Source of the DNA: Bacillaceae bacterium UBA7792
GTDB lineage: Bacteria > Bacillota > Bacilli > Bacillales > Cytobacillaceae
NCBI GenBank assembly: GCA_002480735.1
Contig: DLCS01000268.1
Span: 10,717-74,716 of the forward strand
Direction of reading: 5' to 3'
Length of the DNA: 64,000 nt
In this document: positions 22,878 through 32,700 of the stretch, in pieces
How positions within the stretch are numbered: position 1 is the stretch's first letter
Layout of the letters: every line of letters starts with the position of its first letter
The notes under the pieces: generated by a model
Told to the model about the DNA's origin: nothing
The model's database searches: none
What the model saw: only the letters and a program-made list of their open reading frames with translations
Position numbers and translations under genes: made by a program

Positions 22878-23570
22878 CTATTCTATATTACAAATCTCAA
22901 TTGGACAGTTTTCACAATCGATTTCTACCTTCAAATAATCTAAATCATGTATGGTAATAATTCCTTTATCGATGCTAATGATTTCATTTCTTCTCAATTC
23001 ACTTAACAAACGGTTCACTACCTCCCGTGATGTCCCACAGAAGTTAGCCAACTCTTGATTAGTTAAGGGAGTATCAATAACAATCCCATTATCAGCGGCT
23101 ACACCATAGCTGTTGGAGAGTCGAATTAAAGTCGAGTACAAAGCTCCCTTCTTCCCGTGCAGGACAAGGTCACGAAACTTTGTTTGTGTCTTGCGATGCT
23201 CATTGCTCATCCATTTCATGAACTCTATAGCCATCCCATGATCATCGCCTAGTCTTTTTTCCAATTCATTTTTAAAAATAACTGCGACTTCCCCGCTCTC
23301 AATGACTTTGGCATTCTGCATATGGTTTTGAGCGGAGCAGTAGAGAGAAAGCTCACCAATCAAATCTCCTTCAGAAGCCATCCTTAGGGTAAGCTCACGA
23401 CCGTCAGGAATCATTTTGCTCATTTGAATTTTTCCACTGATTATAATATATAACTCATTCGCTTTCGTTCCTTCCTGAAAAAGAAAAGAACCTTTTTGGA
23501 TCTTGCGAATGTGATGTACTGTTTCTAATAGTGATTGGAGTTCAGTTGAAATGTCTGTGAAAGCTTGCAT
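22878..23570 (-). CDS. Fnr-type anaerobic regulator, copy 2
   Basis: Second Crp/Fnr-family regulator, 230 residues, with the same architecture as copy 1: cNMP-like domain (FLFQEGTKANELYIIISGKI), aspartate in TKFRDLVLHGKKG, helix-turn-helix LTNQELANFCGTSREVVNRL and the C-terminal cluster CENCPIEIC (C219, C222, C227). All ligands proposed for B. subtilis Fnr are kept, so both copies should be oxygen-sensing activators. GGTGG is about 8 nt before the ATG. It is adjacent to and convergent with ywiC, the position closest to the B. subtilis fnr locus. Which copy is the orthologue of fnr is not decided. Confidence 0.9.
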   Translation of the reverse strand: MQAFTDISTELQSLLETVHHIRKIQKGSFLFQEGTKANELYIIISGKIQMSKMIPDGRELTLRMASEGDLIGELSLYCSAQNHMQNAKVIESGEVAVIFKNELEKRLGDDHGMAIEFMKWMSNEHRKTQTKFRDLVLHGKKGALYSTLIRLSNSYGVAADNGIVIDTPLTNQELANFCGTSREVVNRLLSELRRNEIISIDKGIITIHDLDYLKVEIDCENCPIEICNIE

Positions 23571-23722
23571 GCAATAACCACCTTTTATGAGACAATACCT
23601 GCCCTAATATCAGTTTAGGAATAATTGAATAGATAGTCAACAAAATAAGACAAAATTCGAAAGCGATAGGCTGGAAATCATTTTTTCAGGTTTCATTTTT
23701 TTGACTTTTTTGAAAACAACTA

Positions 23723-23751
23723 TTGATTTTTACGATGTAAATTCATATAAT
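23723..23751 (+). promoter_or_regulatory. SigA promoter of the arginine operon
   Basis: TTGATT (23723-23728), 17 nt, TATAAT (23746-23751). The spacer and downstream flank hold TATGAATTTACAT-like sequence (read on the minus strand), which resembles an AhrC/ArgR half operator; a repressor site here would block the promoter when arginine is present (inference). Confidence 0.65.
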
Positions 23752-23824
23752 GAAAACCATATAAATTTATAAAAATAACTTCTGTTGGTTATTTATACAT
23801 CAATATAAAAGGATGGAGAGGGAG

Positions 23825-24859
23825 ATGAAGGTATCCATAATTGGGACGACAGGATATGGGGGAGTTGAGTTGCTTCGCATCCTGAATCAGCATCCTGTAT
23901 TTCAAATACATTCTATTCATTCTACAAGGGGTGAAATCCCGATATGGGAGGAATATCCACATTTATACGGGATTCTAAATGAAAGGATTCAGGTGATCGA
24001 TTTTGACCAAATAGGTGAGGAAAGTGACCTTGTATTCCTTGCTACTCCTTCAGGTGTTTCTCGTAAGCTAGTGAAGGAACTGGCGAATAAAGATGTAAAG
24101 ATCATTGATCTTTCAGGTGATCATCGCCTGCAAAATTCATTGGATTATTCACAATGGTACAAATTAGAGCCAGCTGAAGACGTCGTTGTCGATCAGGCTG
24201 TCTATGGTCTCAGTGAATGGAACGAACATGATATAGAGTCTGCATCACTCATTGCAAATCCTGGATGCTATGCAACAGCTGCATTATTAGGTCTGGGACC
24301 CGTTGCAAAGGAAGAGTTGATTGAGCCTGATACGATTATTATTGATGGCAAATCGGGAACCTCTGGAGCAGGAAAATCATTGACAAAAGGGTCCTTGTAC
24401 GCCGAGGTGAATGAAAATTTTAAAATCTATAAGGTTAATGAGCATCAGCATACCCCTGAGATTGAACAGCAGCTGCGGAGCTGGAATAAGCATACAAAGC
24501 CAATCACTTTTAGCACCCATCTTCTACCGATAACTCGAGGAATCATGACAACAATATATGCGAGACTAAAGACCAACTGGTCAACAGAGCAACTTCTAGA
24601 GCTCTATCGGGAGACATATAACAAGCATCCATTCATTCGAATTCGTCCTCTAGGAAATTTTCCAGCGGTTAAAGAGGTTGCTGGTTCAAACTATTGTGAC
24701 ATCGGCCTTCATGTGGATGAAAGAACGGGAAGAGTCACAATCGTATCCGTGATCGACAATTTAATGAAAGGGGCCGCGGGTCAAGCGGTTCAGAATGCCA
24801 ATATTTTATACGGGTTAGACCAAACTTCAGGTCTGGATTTTATGCCGCTTTATCCGTGA
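23825..24859 (+). CDS. argC: N-acetyl-gamma-glutamyl-phosphate reductase ArgC
   Basis: NADPH-dependent third step of arginine synthesis. The 344 residues start MKVSIIGTTGYGGVELLRIL (nucleotide-binding loop), with the active-site cysteine in NPGCYATAALLGL and the GKSGTSGAGK and EHQHTPEIEQ motifs. ATG 23825 gives the family N-terminus; an in-frame ATG four codons upstream overlaps the ribosome binding site. It is the first gene of the argCJBD-carB-argF operon. Confidence 0.95.
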   Translation: MKVSIIGTTGYGGVELLRILNQHPVFQIHSIHSTRGEIPIWEEYPHLYGILNERIQVIDFDQIGEESDLVFLATPSGVSRKLVKELANKDVKIIDLSGDHRLQNSLDYSQWYKLEPAEDVVVDQAVYGLSEWNEHDIESASLIANPGCYATAALLGLGPVAKEELIEPDTIIIDGKSGTSGAGKSLTKGSLYAEVNENFKIYKVNEHQHTPEIEQQLRSWNKHTKPITFSTHLLPITRGIMTTIYARLKTNWSTEQLLELYRETYNKHPFIRIRPLGNFPAVKEVAGSNYCDIGLHVDERTGRVTIVSVIDNLMKGAAGQAVQNANILYGLDQTSGLDFMPLYP

Positions 24860-24885
24860 AAAGTCATGTACAAGGAGGAAAATGA

Positions 24886-26118
24886 GTGGGAACACTAACG
24901 AAAGCTTCAAAAATACAAGAATTAGAGAATGGTAGCATCCTTTCTCCTAAGGGATTTAAGGCAGGTGGAATTCATGCGGGTCTTCGCTATTCCAAAAAGG
25001 ATGTAGGGATGATTGTGAGCGAAGTTCCAGCTAATAGTGCCGCCGTCTATACTTTGAATCATTTCCAGGCTGCGCCGATACTCGTTACAAAAGAAAGCTT
25101 GAGTACGACCGGACAATTAAGGGCAGTGGTAGTGAATAGTGCTTGCGCAAATGCATGTACGGGCGAAAGAGGGCTATTAGATGCTTATGAAATGAGAGAA
25201 ATAGCGGCTCGAAAAATAGATGTTCAACCAGAGCTAGTTGCAGTGGCTTCCACAGGTGTGATTGGGGAATTTATGAAAATGGATAAGATCCGCCAAGGAA
25301 TTACCCAATTGGAGCTTGGTGTACTTGATGAGGATGCGAAGGATTTCCAAACAGCGATCCTAACGACGGATACCTGTATGAAGAAATGTGGTTTTCAAGC
25401 TCGTATTGATGGGGAAATCGTGAAAATGGGCGGAGCAGCCAAAGGCTCTGGTATGATTCATCCCAATATGGCGACGATGCTAGGCTTTATCACGACGGAT
25501 GCGAATATTGCCCCGGAATTTCTGCAGCAAGCATTAAGAGAAGTAACGAATCATACCTTTAACCAAATTACGGTTGATGGAGATACATCGACAAATGACA
25601 TGGTGCTTGTGATGGCAAATGGTTTAGCGGAGCATTCATCGTTAACACCAGACCATCCCGAATGGGAAACCTTTCTTCAGCTACTTTCTCATACATGTGA
25701 AAGCTTAGCAAAGCAAATCGCCAAGGATGGGGAAGGAGCAACAAAGCTTGTCGAGGTCGAGGTCGTGGGTGCAGTGAGCGAGGAGGATGCTCGAGGGGTG
25801 GCAAAGCAAATTGTTGGCTCCAATTTAGTCAAAACAGCCATCTACGGAGCGGATGCCAATTGGGGAAGAATCATTAGTGCAATTGGAAAGGCCGAAGCAA
25901 AAGTAGACCCGGCTAAGGTGAGTATCTCGATTGGTCCAATCAAGATGCTAGAAAACAGCAATCCGTCTGTCTTTTCTGAAGAGGAAGCAACTGCCTATTT
26001 ACAGCAAGACTTCATCAAGATCCATGTCGATCTTCATCTTGGAGAAGGTATGGGGAAGGCATGGGGCTGCGATTTATCATATGATTATGTCAAAATTAAC
26101 GCAAGCTATCGAACATAG
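24886..26118 (+). CDS. argJ: Ornithine acetyltransferase / amino-acid acetyltransferase ArgJ
   Basis: Transfers the acetyl group from N-acetylornithine to glutamate, recycling acetyl in arginine synthesis. The 410-residue precursor is cleaved autocatalytically before the threonine of the conserved NMATMLGF motif (in KGSGMIHPNMATML), giving alpha and beta subunits. GTG 24886 is preceded by AAGGAGG at 24872-24878. The gap to argC is 26 nt. B. subtilis ArgJ also makes N-acetylglutamate from acetyl-CoA; whether this one does cannot be read from sequence. Confidence 0.95.
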   Translation: MGTLTKASKIQELENGSILSPKGFKAGGIHAGLRYSKKDVGMIVSEVPANSAAVYTLNHFQAAPILVTKESLSTTGQLRAVVVNSACANACTGERGLLDAYEMREIAARKIDVQPELVAVASTGVIGEFMKMDKIRQGITQLELGVLDEDAKDFQTAILTTDTCMKKCGFQARIDGEIVKMGGAAKGSGMIHPNMATMLGFITTDANIAPEFLQQALREVTNHTFNQITVDGDTSTNDMVLVMANGLAEHSSLTPDHPEWETFLQLLSHTCESLAKQIAKDGEGATKLVEVEVVGAVSEEDARGVAKQIVGSNLVKTAIYGADANWGRIISAIGKAEAKVDPAKVSISIGPIKMLENSNPSVFSEEEATAYLQQDFIKIHVDLHLGEGMGKAWGCDLSYDYVKINASYRT

Positions 26119-26129
26119 GAGAGAATGCG

Positions 26130-26903
26130 ATGAAAACGGTCCTTATAAAATGTGGTGGAAGTACGATTGAGGAATTGTCTAAGGATTTTTTTTCGAGCCT
26201 TCATGAATTAAGGCATCAGGGGTATAAAATCATCATCGTTCATGGCGGAGGACCAGATATTAATCAAATGCTGAAACTGCTCAACGTAGAGCCTGAATTT
26301 GTTAATGGCTTAAGAAAGACAAGTAAAGCAACATTAAAGGTTGTGGAAACAGTTCTTTCTGGACAGACAAATCGTAAGCTGGTGGAAAAGCTGACTGAAC
26401 ACGGGCTCAAAGCCATCGGACTAAACGGCAGCGATGCGGACCTCTTAAAGGGAAGCTATATTGATAAAGACCAGCTAGGTTATGTCGGGGATGTTACTTC
26501 GGTCAACAGTGAATTTTTGGAGCTGATCTTGAAAAGGGATTTGATTCCGGTCATTACTCCAATTGCTTTGGCAGAGGATGGAGCGAAGCTGAATGTTAAT
26601 GCGGATTATGCAGCAGCAGCCATCGCACGGGCCTTAAAGGTGGATCAGTGTTTATTTGTTACTGATGTTGAAGGGATCATGATTAATGGTTCTGTAAAAA
26701 AGTCTATTTCGGTGACAGAAATAGAAAGTTATATTAACCATGGTCAAATTTACGGGGGCATGGTTCCAAAGGTTGTTTCAGCAATCACAGCTCTCGAAAA
26801 AGGAATTGAAGGAGTAAGAATTGTCGCGGGAAAAAAAGGCTTTTACGAAAATCAATTATGGCTTGGAACGAAAATTATCGGAAGGGAGAGAATAGTCGAA
26901 TGA
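26130..26903 (+). CDS. argB: Acetylglutamate kinase ArgB
   Basis: Phosphorylates N-acetylglutamate. The 257-residue amino-acid-kinase fold has the phosphate-binding KCGGSTIEEL, the substrate loop VHGGGPDINQML, LNVNADYAAAAIARAL and IYGGMVPKV. The N-terminus lacks the extra helix found in arginine-inhibited homologues, so feedback by arginine is less likely (inference). Its stop overlaps the argD start in an ATGA arrangement. Confidence 0.94.
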   Translation: MKTVLIKCGGSTIEELSKDFFSSLHELRHQGYKIIIVHGGGPDINQMLKLLNVEPEFVNGLRKTSKATLKVVETVLSGQTNRKLVEKLTEHGLKAIGLNGSDADLLKGSYIDKDQLGYVGDVTSVNSEFLELILKRDLIPVITPIALAEDGAKLNVNADYAAAAIARALKVDQCLFVTDVEGIMINGSVKKSISVTEIESYINHGQIYGGMVPKVVSAITALEKGIEGVRIVAGKKGFYENQLWLGTKIIGRERIVE

Positions 26904-28057
26904 CTTATTTATTTCCGACATATGCCCGCTGGGATGTAGAGCCTGCGTCTGCAGAAGGAAGCTATTTAACAGATGTTAATGGGAAAAAATATTTAGATTT
27001 TACCTCAGGAATTGGTGTGTGCAATCTAGGTCATAAGCCTAAAATGGTGCTAGAAGCGGTAAAAAAGCAATTGGATCAATTTTGGCATGTTTCCAACCTA
27101 TTTACAATGGGGCAGCAGGAAAAAGCGGCGGAAATGCTTGCCAATGCGGCTGGACTCGATGCTGTATTCTTTGCCAATAGTGGGGCCGAGGCAAATGAAG
27201 GTGCCATAAAGCTGGCGAGGAAGGCAACAGGGAAGGAGAAAATCATTACATTCGAACAATCCTTCCATGGTCGAACCTTTGCGACAATGGCTGCTACTGG
27301 TCAAGAAAAAATAAAACAGGGTTTTGGTCCAATGCTTGAAAGGTTTGTGTATGTTCCATTCAATAACTTAGAAAGCTTAGAAGATCAGATGGGTGAAGAT
27401 GTGGCCGCTGTTATGCTTGAGATTGTGCAAGGAGAGGGCGGAGTGCATGCTGGTAACATTGAGTTCCTAAAAGGAGTAGAAAGACTTTGCAAAAAGTGGG
27501 GAGCACTCTTCATTATTGATGAAATTCAAACCGGGATTGGAAGAACAGGAAAACCCTTTGCCTTCCAGCATTTTGACTTGAAGCCTGATATCGTCACATC
27601 GGCCAAAGGGCTGGGAAGCGGCTTACCTATTGGAGCTGTGATTGGAAAGGCTGAACTAAAGGAATCTTTTGGACCCGGAAGCCATGGTTCAACCTTCGGC
27701 GGCAATCCGGTTAGTATAGCAGCTGCTATTGAAACGATGGAAAATATTTTTGAACAGGGATTTCTTGAAGAGGTCTTAATTAAAAGTGAATTCTATATGT
27801 CACAGCTTTTAAAACAATTTGGTCATTTTGATAAGATCAAGGAAGTGAGAGGCCTCGGTTTAATGATCGGAATCGAATTCAGCTATCCCGTTCAAAATCT
27901 ATTAGCAGAGTTGAGAAATGAAGGTCTTCTTACACTTCCAGCAGGGGAACATGTTTTAAGGCTATTACCGCCTTTAACAGTAACCATTCAGGAAATGGAG
28001 AAAAGCATTGAGATCATGAAGAAAACAATTGAAAAGATGAGTAAAACGGCCGTATAA
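26900..28057 (+). CDS. argD: Acetylornithine aminotransferase ArgD
   Basis: PLP-dependent class III aminotransferase, 385 residues, the size of the B. subtilis enzyme. Landmarks are NSGAEANEGAIKLARKATG, SFHGRTF, FIIDEIQTGIGRTG and the PLP lysine in TSAKGLGSGLPIGA. ATG 26900 has AAGGGAGAG upstream and overlaps argB by 4 nt. An upstream in-frame start at 26858 lies within argB and is rejected. It is followed by an 81-nt gap before carB, where B. subtilis has carA. Confidence 0.95.
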   Translation: MTYLFPTYARWDVEPASAEGSYLTDVNGKKYLDFTSGIGVCNLGHKPKMVLEAVKKQLDQFWHVSNLFTMGQQEKAAEMLANAAGLDAVFFANSGAEANEGAIKLARKATGKEKIITFEQSFHGRTFATMAATGQEKIKQGFGPMLERFVYVPFNNLESLEDQMGEDVAAVMLEIVQGEGGVHAGNIEFLKGVERLCKKWGALFIIDEIQTGIGRTGKPFAFQHFDLKPDIVTSAKGLGSGLPIGAVIGKAELKESFGPGSHGSTFGGNPVSIAAAIETMENIFEQGFLEEVLIKSEFYMSQLLKQFGHFDKIKEVRGLGLMIGIEFSYPVQNLLAELRNEGLLTLPAGEHVLRLLPPLTVTIQEMEKSIEIMKKTIEKMSKTAV

Positions 28058-28078
28058 GGCTCACATTTTTGCTCAATT

Positions 28079-28098
28079 ATGAATAAAAATAAATCATT
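28079..28098 (+). promoter_or_regulatory. ARG-box-like operator between argD and carB
   Basis: ATGAATAAAAAT at 28079-28090 followed by AAATCATT. It matches the core of the Bacillus AhrC operator as I remember it (CATGAATAAAAATKCAA). It sits inside the operon in front of carB. I see no convincing promoter beside it. Confidence 0.45.
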
Positions 28099-28138
28099 AT
28101 TAATAAATATACACATTTTATTAAAGGAGGGACACTTC

Positions 28139-31100
28139 ATGCCTAAGGATAGTACGATACAATCGGTCCTAGTTATTGGCTCTGGTCCCATTGTGATCGG
28201 TCAGGCGGCGGAATTTGATTATGCAGGTACACAAGCCTGTATCGCTCTCAAAGAAGAAGGATATAAAGTGATCCTCGTGAACAATAATCCAGCGACGATT
28301 ATGACGGATTCAAATTTTGCAGATAGCATTTACTTTGAACCCCTTGCGGTAGATGTGCTCGAAAAGATCATTTCCAAGGAGCGCCCAGATGGAATTCTTG
28401 CAACTTTTGCAGGTCAAACCGGATTAAACCTCGCCTATCAGCTAAATGAATTAGGGATATTAAACAAATATGGCGTGAGGATTTTGGGAAGCTCCATTGA
28501 ATCGATAAAGAAAGGCGAGGATCGAGAAGCATTTCGGGAGCTGATGAAGGCGTTAAATGAACCTATTCCCGAGAGTGAAATTGTTCACTCCCTCGAGGAA
28601 GCACTGGCATTTGCTGAAAAAATTGACTTTCCTATCATCGTGAGACCGGCTTATACGCTAGGAGGAACGGGTGGTGGCATTGCGACAAACAAGCTAGAGC
28701 TCATTCAGTTAGTTCATGGAGGGCTCCAAGAAAGTCCCATTCATCAATGCCTGATTGAGAAAAGCATTGCCGGTTTAAAAGAAATTGAATTTGAAATGAT
28801 GAGAGATTCAGCTAATACCTGCTTAACGATTTGTGATATGGAAAACATCGATCCTGTCGGCATTCACACAGGAGATTCAATCGTAGTAGCTCCTTCGCAA
28901 ACACTGACCATCCAGGAATATGAGATGCTAAAAGCAGCAGCAATTAAGATTATTTCTGCCCTAAATATTATCGGGGGCTGTAATATTCAATTTGCCTTGG
29001 ATTCAAAAACGAAAAGCTACTATTTAATTGAGGTGAATCCAAGGGTTAGTCGCTCTTCGGCACTTGCATCAAAAGCAACGGGATATCCAATCGCAACCAT
29101 CTCAGCAAAGCTAGCTGTCGGTTATAAATTAGAAGAAATTATTAATCAGAAAACCGGTGAAACATTTGCAAAGATCGAGCCCGCTTTGGATTATGTCGTA
29201 GTTAAAATGCCGAAGTGGCCCTTTGATAAATTTCCTTCCATTGAAAGAAAGCTCGGTACTCAGATGAAAGCTACTGGAGAGGTCATGGGGATTGATCGGT
29301 GCTTGGAACGTGCCTGGTTAAAAGCAATCCATTCATTGGAAATAGAAGTATTAGATTTAAAGCTTCCGCACATAACCCACTCTACAACAGAAGCATTGGT
29401 TGAGAAGCTTTTAGCTCAAGATGATGAACGTCTCTTTATCATGCTCGAAGTTCTTCGTAGAGGGGAAGGTATTGAAAAACTCCATGCCTTAACAAGTATT
29501 GACTTAGTATTTTTGTCAGCATTACAAGAGCTTATTAAGCTAGAAAAAATGATTGCCAATTCCTCACTTGAGACAGTGACAAAAGAAAGCTTACAGCTTT
29601 TTAAGCAAAAGGGCTTTAGTGATGAATATTTAGCTGCTGAGTGGCAGACAACAGAGAAGGAAATACGTGCTAAAAGAAAGAGCCTAGGCATTATCCCTGC
29701 CTACCAGGAAGTGGACACTTATACAGCTGACTCTAGTGCAGTCTCCAATTACTTCTATTCAACATATAGTGGGCAAAACGAACAGGTCTTAACGACTAAG
29801 AAAAAGGTTTTGATCATTGGCAGTGGACCGATACGAATGGGGCAAGGAATAGAATTTGATTATTGCTCTGTACACGGTGTTTTTGCATTAAAGGAAATGG
29901 GGATTGAAACGATTATGATGAATAACAATCCCGAAACGGTTAGTACGGACTTTGCCGTTGCCGATAAGCTCTACTTTGAGGCACTAACTCTGGAAGATAT
30001 CCTAAATGTTGCCGATGTGGAAGGGATAAAAGAATGTATCATCCAGCTGGGTGGGCAGACGGCTATCAATTTAGCAATACAACTGGAGGAAGCAGGACTT
30101 AAAATACTAGGCACAAAAGCTGATACTATCAATGTTTTAGAGGATCGAAAATTATTTTATCAATTACTAGAAGAACTTCAAATTCCCCATCTAAAAGGGG
30201 ATATGGTTAAAAATATCGAGGAGCTCCACGAGGCTGTTGAAAAAAATGGCTTTCCAGTACTTTTGAGGCCATCCTTTGTCATCGGAGGAAAAGGGATGGA
30301 AATTATTAGAAGTAAAAAAGAGCTCGAGCAATATATTGCTAAGGGTTCCGGTCGCTTCCCCTTTTTAGTGGATGAATTTCTACATGCGACAGAAGCAGAA
30401 CTTGACTTGGTATCAGATGGGGAAGGTATCCTTGCACCTGCCATTATGGAACATATGGAGAAGACGGGAGTGCACTCAGGGGATAGTATTTCCTTACTAC
30501 CTGCTCAGAACCTATCCCTTTCCATACAAAATAAAATGCTCAATTTTGCGAAAAAAATATGCCGCCATCTTCAATATAAGGGACTTATGAACATCCAATT
30601 TATCGTGAAAAATGAAGGGGTATATATTTTAGAGGTGAATCCAAGAGCTAGTAGGACCGTTCCGATAGTCAGTAAAGTAACAGGCATCCCACTTGTACAG
30701 CTTGCGACAAAAATATTGCTCGGGAAATATAAGTTGTCGAATGTTGACGATGAGAATAATTTGCTTCCTATTCCCTATGTCTGTGTGAAATACCCAGTAT
30801 TTTCAAATTATGCATTAAAGGGACTGGATTCAAAAATCAGTGCTGAAATGCGGTCAACTGGAGAAGGAATTTCAATTGGCAGTACGGTTGAGGAGGCGTT
30901 AAGAAAAAGCTTCCATCAATGGGTGAAGCCTTCTGGAAGGATTGTCCTAAAAGAGCCGATTGATTTTGAACTGAAAAATAGCCATTTTGAGGTCGTATGT
31001 AGAGAGGACGAGGAAGTATTGGCTAATCCTACGATTGCTTATTACAACCCATTTGAGGAAGAAAAGGATAAAGAGCTAAGAGAATACGCGACGAAGAAAA

Positions 31101-31228
31101 GAATTTTGAATTTTACCGAAAAAGAAAGCCTGCAAGCCTTTTTCAAGGCATTAGAGGTGAAGGATTTTGATGTGAAAGCGATAGAGGAATGGCAACTGCT
31201 TTTAAGAAAGGATGTGTCGACGGTATGA
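28139..31228 (+). CDS. carB: Carbamoyl-phosphate synthase large subunit CarB
   Basis: Makes carbamoyl phosphate from ammonia, bicarbonate and 2 ATP for ArgF. The 1029 residues contain two homologous halves, each with an ATP-grasp domain: [20 protein letters not shown] in the first and [18 protein letters not shown] in the second, with [10 protein letters not shown] and [10 protein letters not shown]. The length fits the arginine-specific type of B. subtilis (about 1030), whose regulatory C-terminus is shorter than that of pyrimidine CPSases. ATG 28139 has AAAGGAGGG upstream. The partner glutaminase gene carA, normally directly upstream, is missing here. Overlaps argF by 4 nt. Confidence 0.95.
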   Translation: MPKDSTIQSVLVIGSGPIVIGQAAEFDYAGTQACIALKEEGYKVILVNNNPATIMTDSNFADSIYFEPLAVDVLEKIISKERPDGILATFAGQTGLNLAYQLNELGILNKYGVRILGSSIESIKKGEDREAFRELMKALNEPIPESEIVHSLEEALAFAEKIDFPIIVRPAYTLGGTGGGIATNKLELIQLVHGGLQESPIHQCLIEKSIAGLKEIEFEMMRDSANTCLTICDMENIDPVGIHTGDSIVVAPSQTLTIQEYEMLKAAAIKIISALNIIGGCNIQFALDSKTKSYYLIEVNPRVSRSSALASKATGYPIATISAKLAVGYKLEEIINQKTGETFAKIEPALDYVVVKMPKWPFDKFPSIERKLGTQMKATGEVMGIDRCLERAWLKAIHSLEIEVLDLKLPHITHSTTEALVEKLLAQDDERLFIMLEVLRRGEGIEKLHALTSIDLVFLSALQELIKLEKMIANSSLETVTKESLQLFKQKGFSDEYLAAEWQTTEKEIRAKRKSLGIIPAYQEVDTYTADSSAVSNYFYSTYSGQNEQVLTTKKKVLIIGSGPIRMGQGIEFDYCSVHGVFALKEMGIETIMMNNNPETVSTDFAVADKLYFEALTLEDILNVADVEGIKECIIQLGGQTAINLAIQLEEAGLKILGTKADTINVLEDRKLFYQLLEELQIPHLKGDMVKNIEELHEAVEKNGFPVLLRPSFVIGGKGMEIIRSKKELEQYIAKGSGRFPFLVDEFLHATEAELDLVSDGEGILAPAIMEHMEKTGVHSGDSISLLPAQNLSLSIQNKMLNFAKKICRHLQYKGLMNIQFIVKNEGVYILEVNPRASRTVPIVSKVTGIPLVQLATKILLGKYKLSNVDDENNLLPIPYVCVKYPVFSNYALKGLDSKISAEMRSTGEGISIGSTVEEALRKSFHQWVKPSGRIVLKEPIDFELKNSHFEVVCREDEEVLANPTIAYYNPFEEEKDKELREYATKKRILNFTEKESLQAFFKALEVKDFDVKAIEEWQLLLRKDVSTV

Positions 31229-32184
31229 TGACCACACAAATAGAGGAGTCAATTATTGATATAAAGGGAAAGGATCTTCTGACATTAGCTGATTTTTCAC
31301 CAGAGGTGATTAAAGGATTATTGGAAAAGGCGCATGGGCTAAAGAAGGCGCATGTATCCGGGGAAGAAACCAATCTATTGAAGGGCAAGATTTTGGGTCT
31401 CATCTTTGAAAAGCCCTCTACTCGCACAAGGGTTTCCTTTGAAGCGGGGATGGTTCAGCTTGGCGGACAGGTCATTTACTTGAATGGTCAGGACATGCAA
31501 TTGGGAAGAGGAGAGCCGATCTCAGATACAGCGAAGGTGCTTTCCCATTATGTTGATGCGATCATGATAAGAACATTTTCTCATCAGCGTGTGATGGAAT
31601 TGGCGGAGCATGCTTCGATCCCCGTCATCAATGGATTAACGGATTTATTCCATCCGTGCCAAGCTTTAGCGGATCTACTCACGATTCAAGAAGTGAAGGG
31701 AAGTTTAGCAGGGATAAAAATGGCATTTGTTGGTGACGGCAATAATGTCACCCATTCGCTTATGATTGCAGCCGCCAAAACAGGGCTTCACTTAAATGTA
31801 GCAACCCCAATGGGCTATGAACCGAATGAAGAAGTGACAAAATTAGCGCTGGGCATAGCAAAAGAGACAGGGGCAGAGCTCGCCATTATGAGCAACCCCG
31901 TAGAAGCCGTTAAAGAAGCTGATGTGATATATACGGATGTATGGACCAGCATGGGACAGGAAGCTGAAAACGAGAAAAGGCTGCAGGATTTTCAGGAATT
32001 TCAAGTAAATGATGTATTAGTGAAAAATGCGAAAGCTGATTTTCTATTCCTCCATTGCCTTCCTGCACACAGAGGAGAAGAAGTCACATCAGCTGTGATT
32101 GATGGGAAAAACTCCTATGTCTTTCAACAAGCCGGGAACCGCCTACATGTCCAAAAGGCAATACTAGCTGAGATTTTAAAGTAA
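31225..32184 (+). CDS. argF: Ornithine carbamoyltransferase ArgF
   Basis: Joins carbamoyl phosphate to ornithine to give citrulline. The 319 residues have the carbamoyl-phosphate-binding [12 protein letters not shown], the [11 protein letters not shown] loop, DVWTSMGQE and the ornithine loop [11 protein letters not shown]. The start ATG 31225 overlaps the carB stop (ATGA); ATG 31228 is one codon later. It is the last gene of the arginine operon and is followed by yjzC as in B. subtilis. Confidence 0.95.
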   Translation: MMTTQIEESIIDIKGKDLLTLADFSPEVIKGLLEKAHGLKKAHVSGEETNLLKGKILGLIFEKPSTRTRVSFEAGMVQLGGQVIYLNGQDMQLGRGEPISDTAKVLSHYVDAIMIRTFSHQRVMELAEHASIPVINGLTDLFHPCQALADLLTIQEVKGSLAGIKMAFVGDGNNVTHSLMIAAAKTGLHLNVATPMGYEPNEEVTKLALGIAKETGAELAIMSNPVEAVKEADVIYTDVWTSMGQEAENEKRLQDFQEFQVNDVLVKNAKADFLFLHCLPAHRGEEVTSAVIDGKNSYVFQQAGNRLHVQKAILAEILK

Positions 32185-32309
32185 GGCTGTTTTCGCACAG
32201 ATTGTGGTTCTGGAATGTAGCCTAAAGTAATTCATAGGGCTTAGATCGATTCATGAAAGCTCCTTTACTGGAAATACTAATGATACAACACAGAAAGGAG
32301 TGTAGATGA

Positions 32310-32510
32310 ATGGGTCAGCAGCATCGTTTTCGGGCCGGACAAAAGGCACCGAATAATGGCATATATATGGAAATAGGCGAAGAAGGGGACGGGGTCATGA
32401 ATCCCAAAAAGATCAAATTAAAAGCCGGTGACCGTTTCCCCGAAAACTCCAACCATAACCGACAATGGACATATAAAACAAAACCACGTGCCGCCAATAA
32501 AGGATCGTAA
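32310..32510 (+). CDS. yjzC: YjzC family small protein
   Basis: 66-residue small protein beginning [19 protein letters not shown] and containing the family motif [15 protein letters not shown]. subtilis YjzC is shorter but nearly identical in these parts. Function unknown. An AAAGGAG site precedes the ATG. Its position after argF is conserved. Confidence 0.88.
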   Translation: MGQQHRFRAGQKAPNNGIYMEIGEEGDGVMNPKKIKLKAGDRFPENSNHNRQWTYKTKPRAANKGS

Positions 32511-32516
32511 AAAAAT

Positions 32517-32574
32517 CGGTACCTGGTACCGCCCGTGGACATTTATGCAAAATTGTCCGCCTGAGGTGGACAGT
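32517..32574. repeat. Stem-loop intergenic repeat, copy 2
   Basis: Begins CGGTACCTGGTACCGCCCG and contains GTGGACA (32535-32541) paired with TGTCCGC (32554-32560) through one G-T pair. It has the same block order as copy 1 at 6986-7043. It starts 6 nt after the yjzC stop, as copy 1 starts directly after a stop codon. Confidence 0.72.
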
Positions 32575-32601
32575 ACACCGAAAATATACACTGTATTATT
32601 G

Positions 32602-32627
32602 AGCCATCCTAACCCTAGGATGGCTTT
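32602..32627 (+). terminator. Terminator of yjzC, overlapping the clpB -35
   Basis: Perfect 10-bp stem AGCCATCCTA / TAGGATGGCT with a 4-nt ACCC loop and a short T tail. The tail is part of the -35 hexamer of the next promoter. Confidence 0.65.
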
Positions 32628-32678
32628 ACATATGGGAAAAATAGTCTATAATAAAAGTAAAGGTCAAAAAAGGTCAAA
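32625..32678 (+). promoter_or_regulatory. clpB promoter with tandem CtsR operator
   Basis: TTTACA (32625-32630), 16 nt, TATAAT (32647-32652), then GGTCAAA-AAA-GGTCAAA at 32662-32678. This is an exact direct-heptad CtsR operator (RGTCAAA-NAN-RGTCAAA) and covers the predicted transcription start, so CtsR should repress clpB until heat shock. ctsR itself is not in the window. Confidence 0.9.
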
Positions 32679-32700
32679 CAAGAATAGGAGGAGACAGCTC

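Noticed and set aside
28058-28138. Remnant of carA in the argD-carB gap
   Set aside because: The 81 bases are AT-rich with no frame resembling either end of CarA, so nothing supports a pseudogene.
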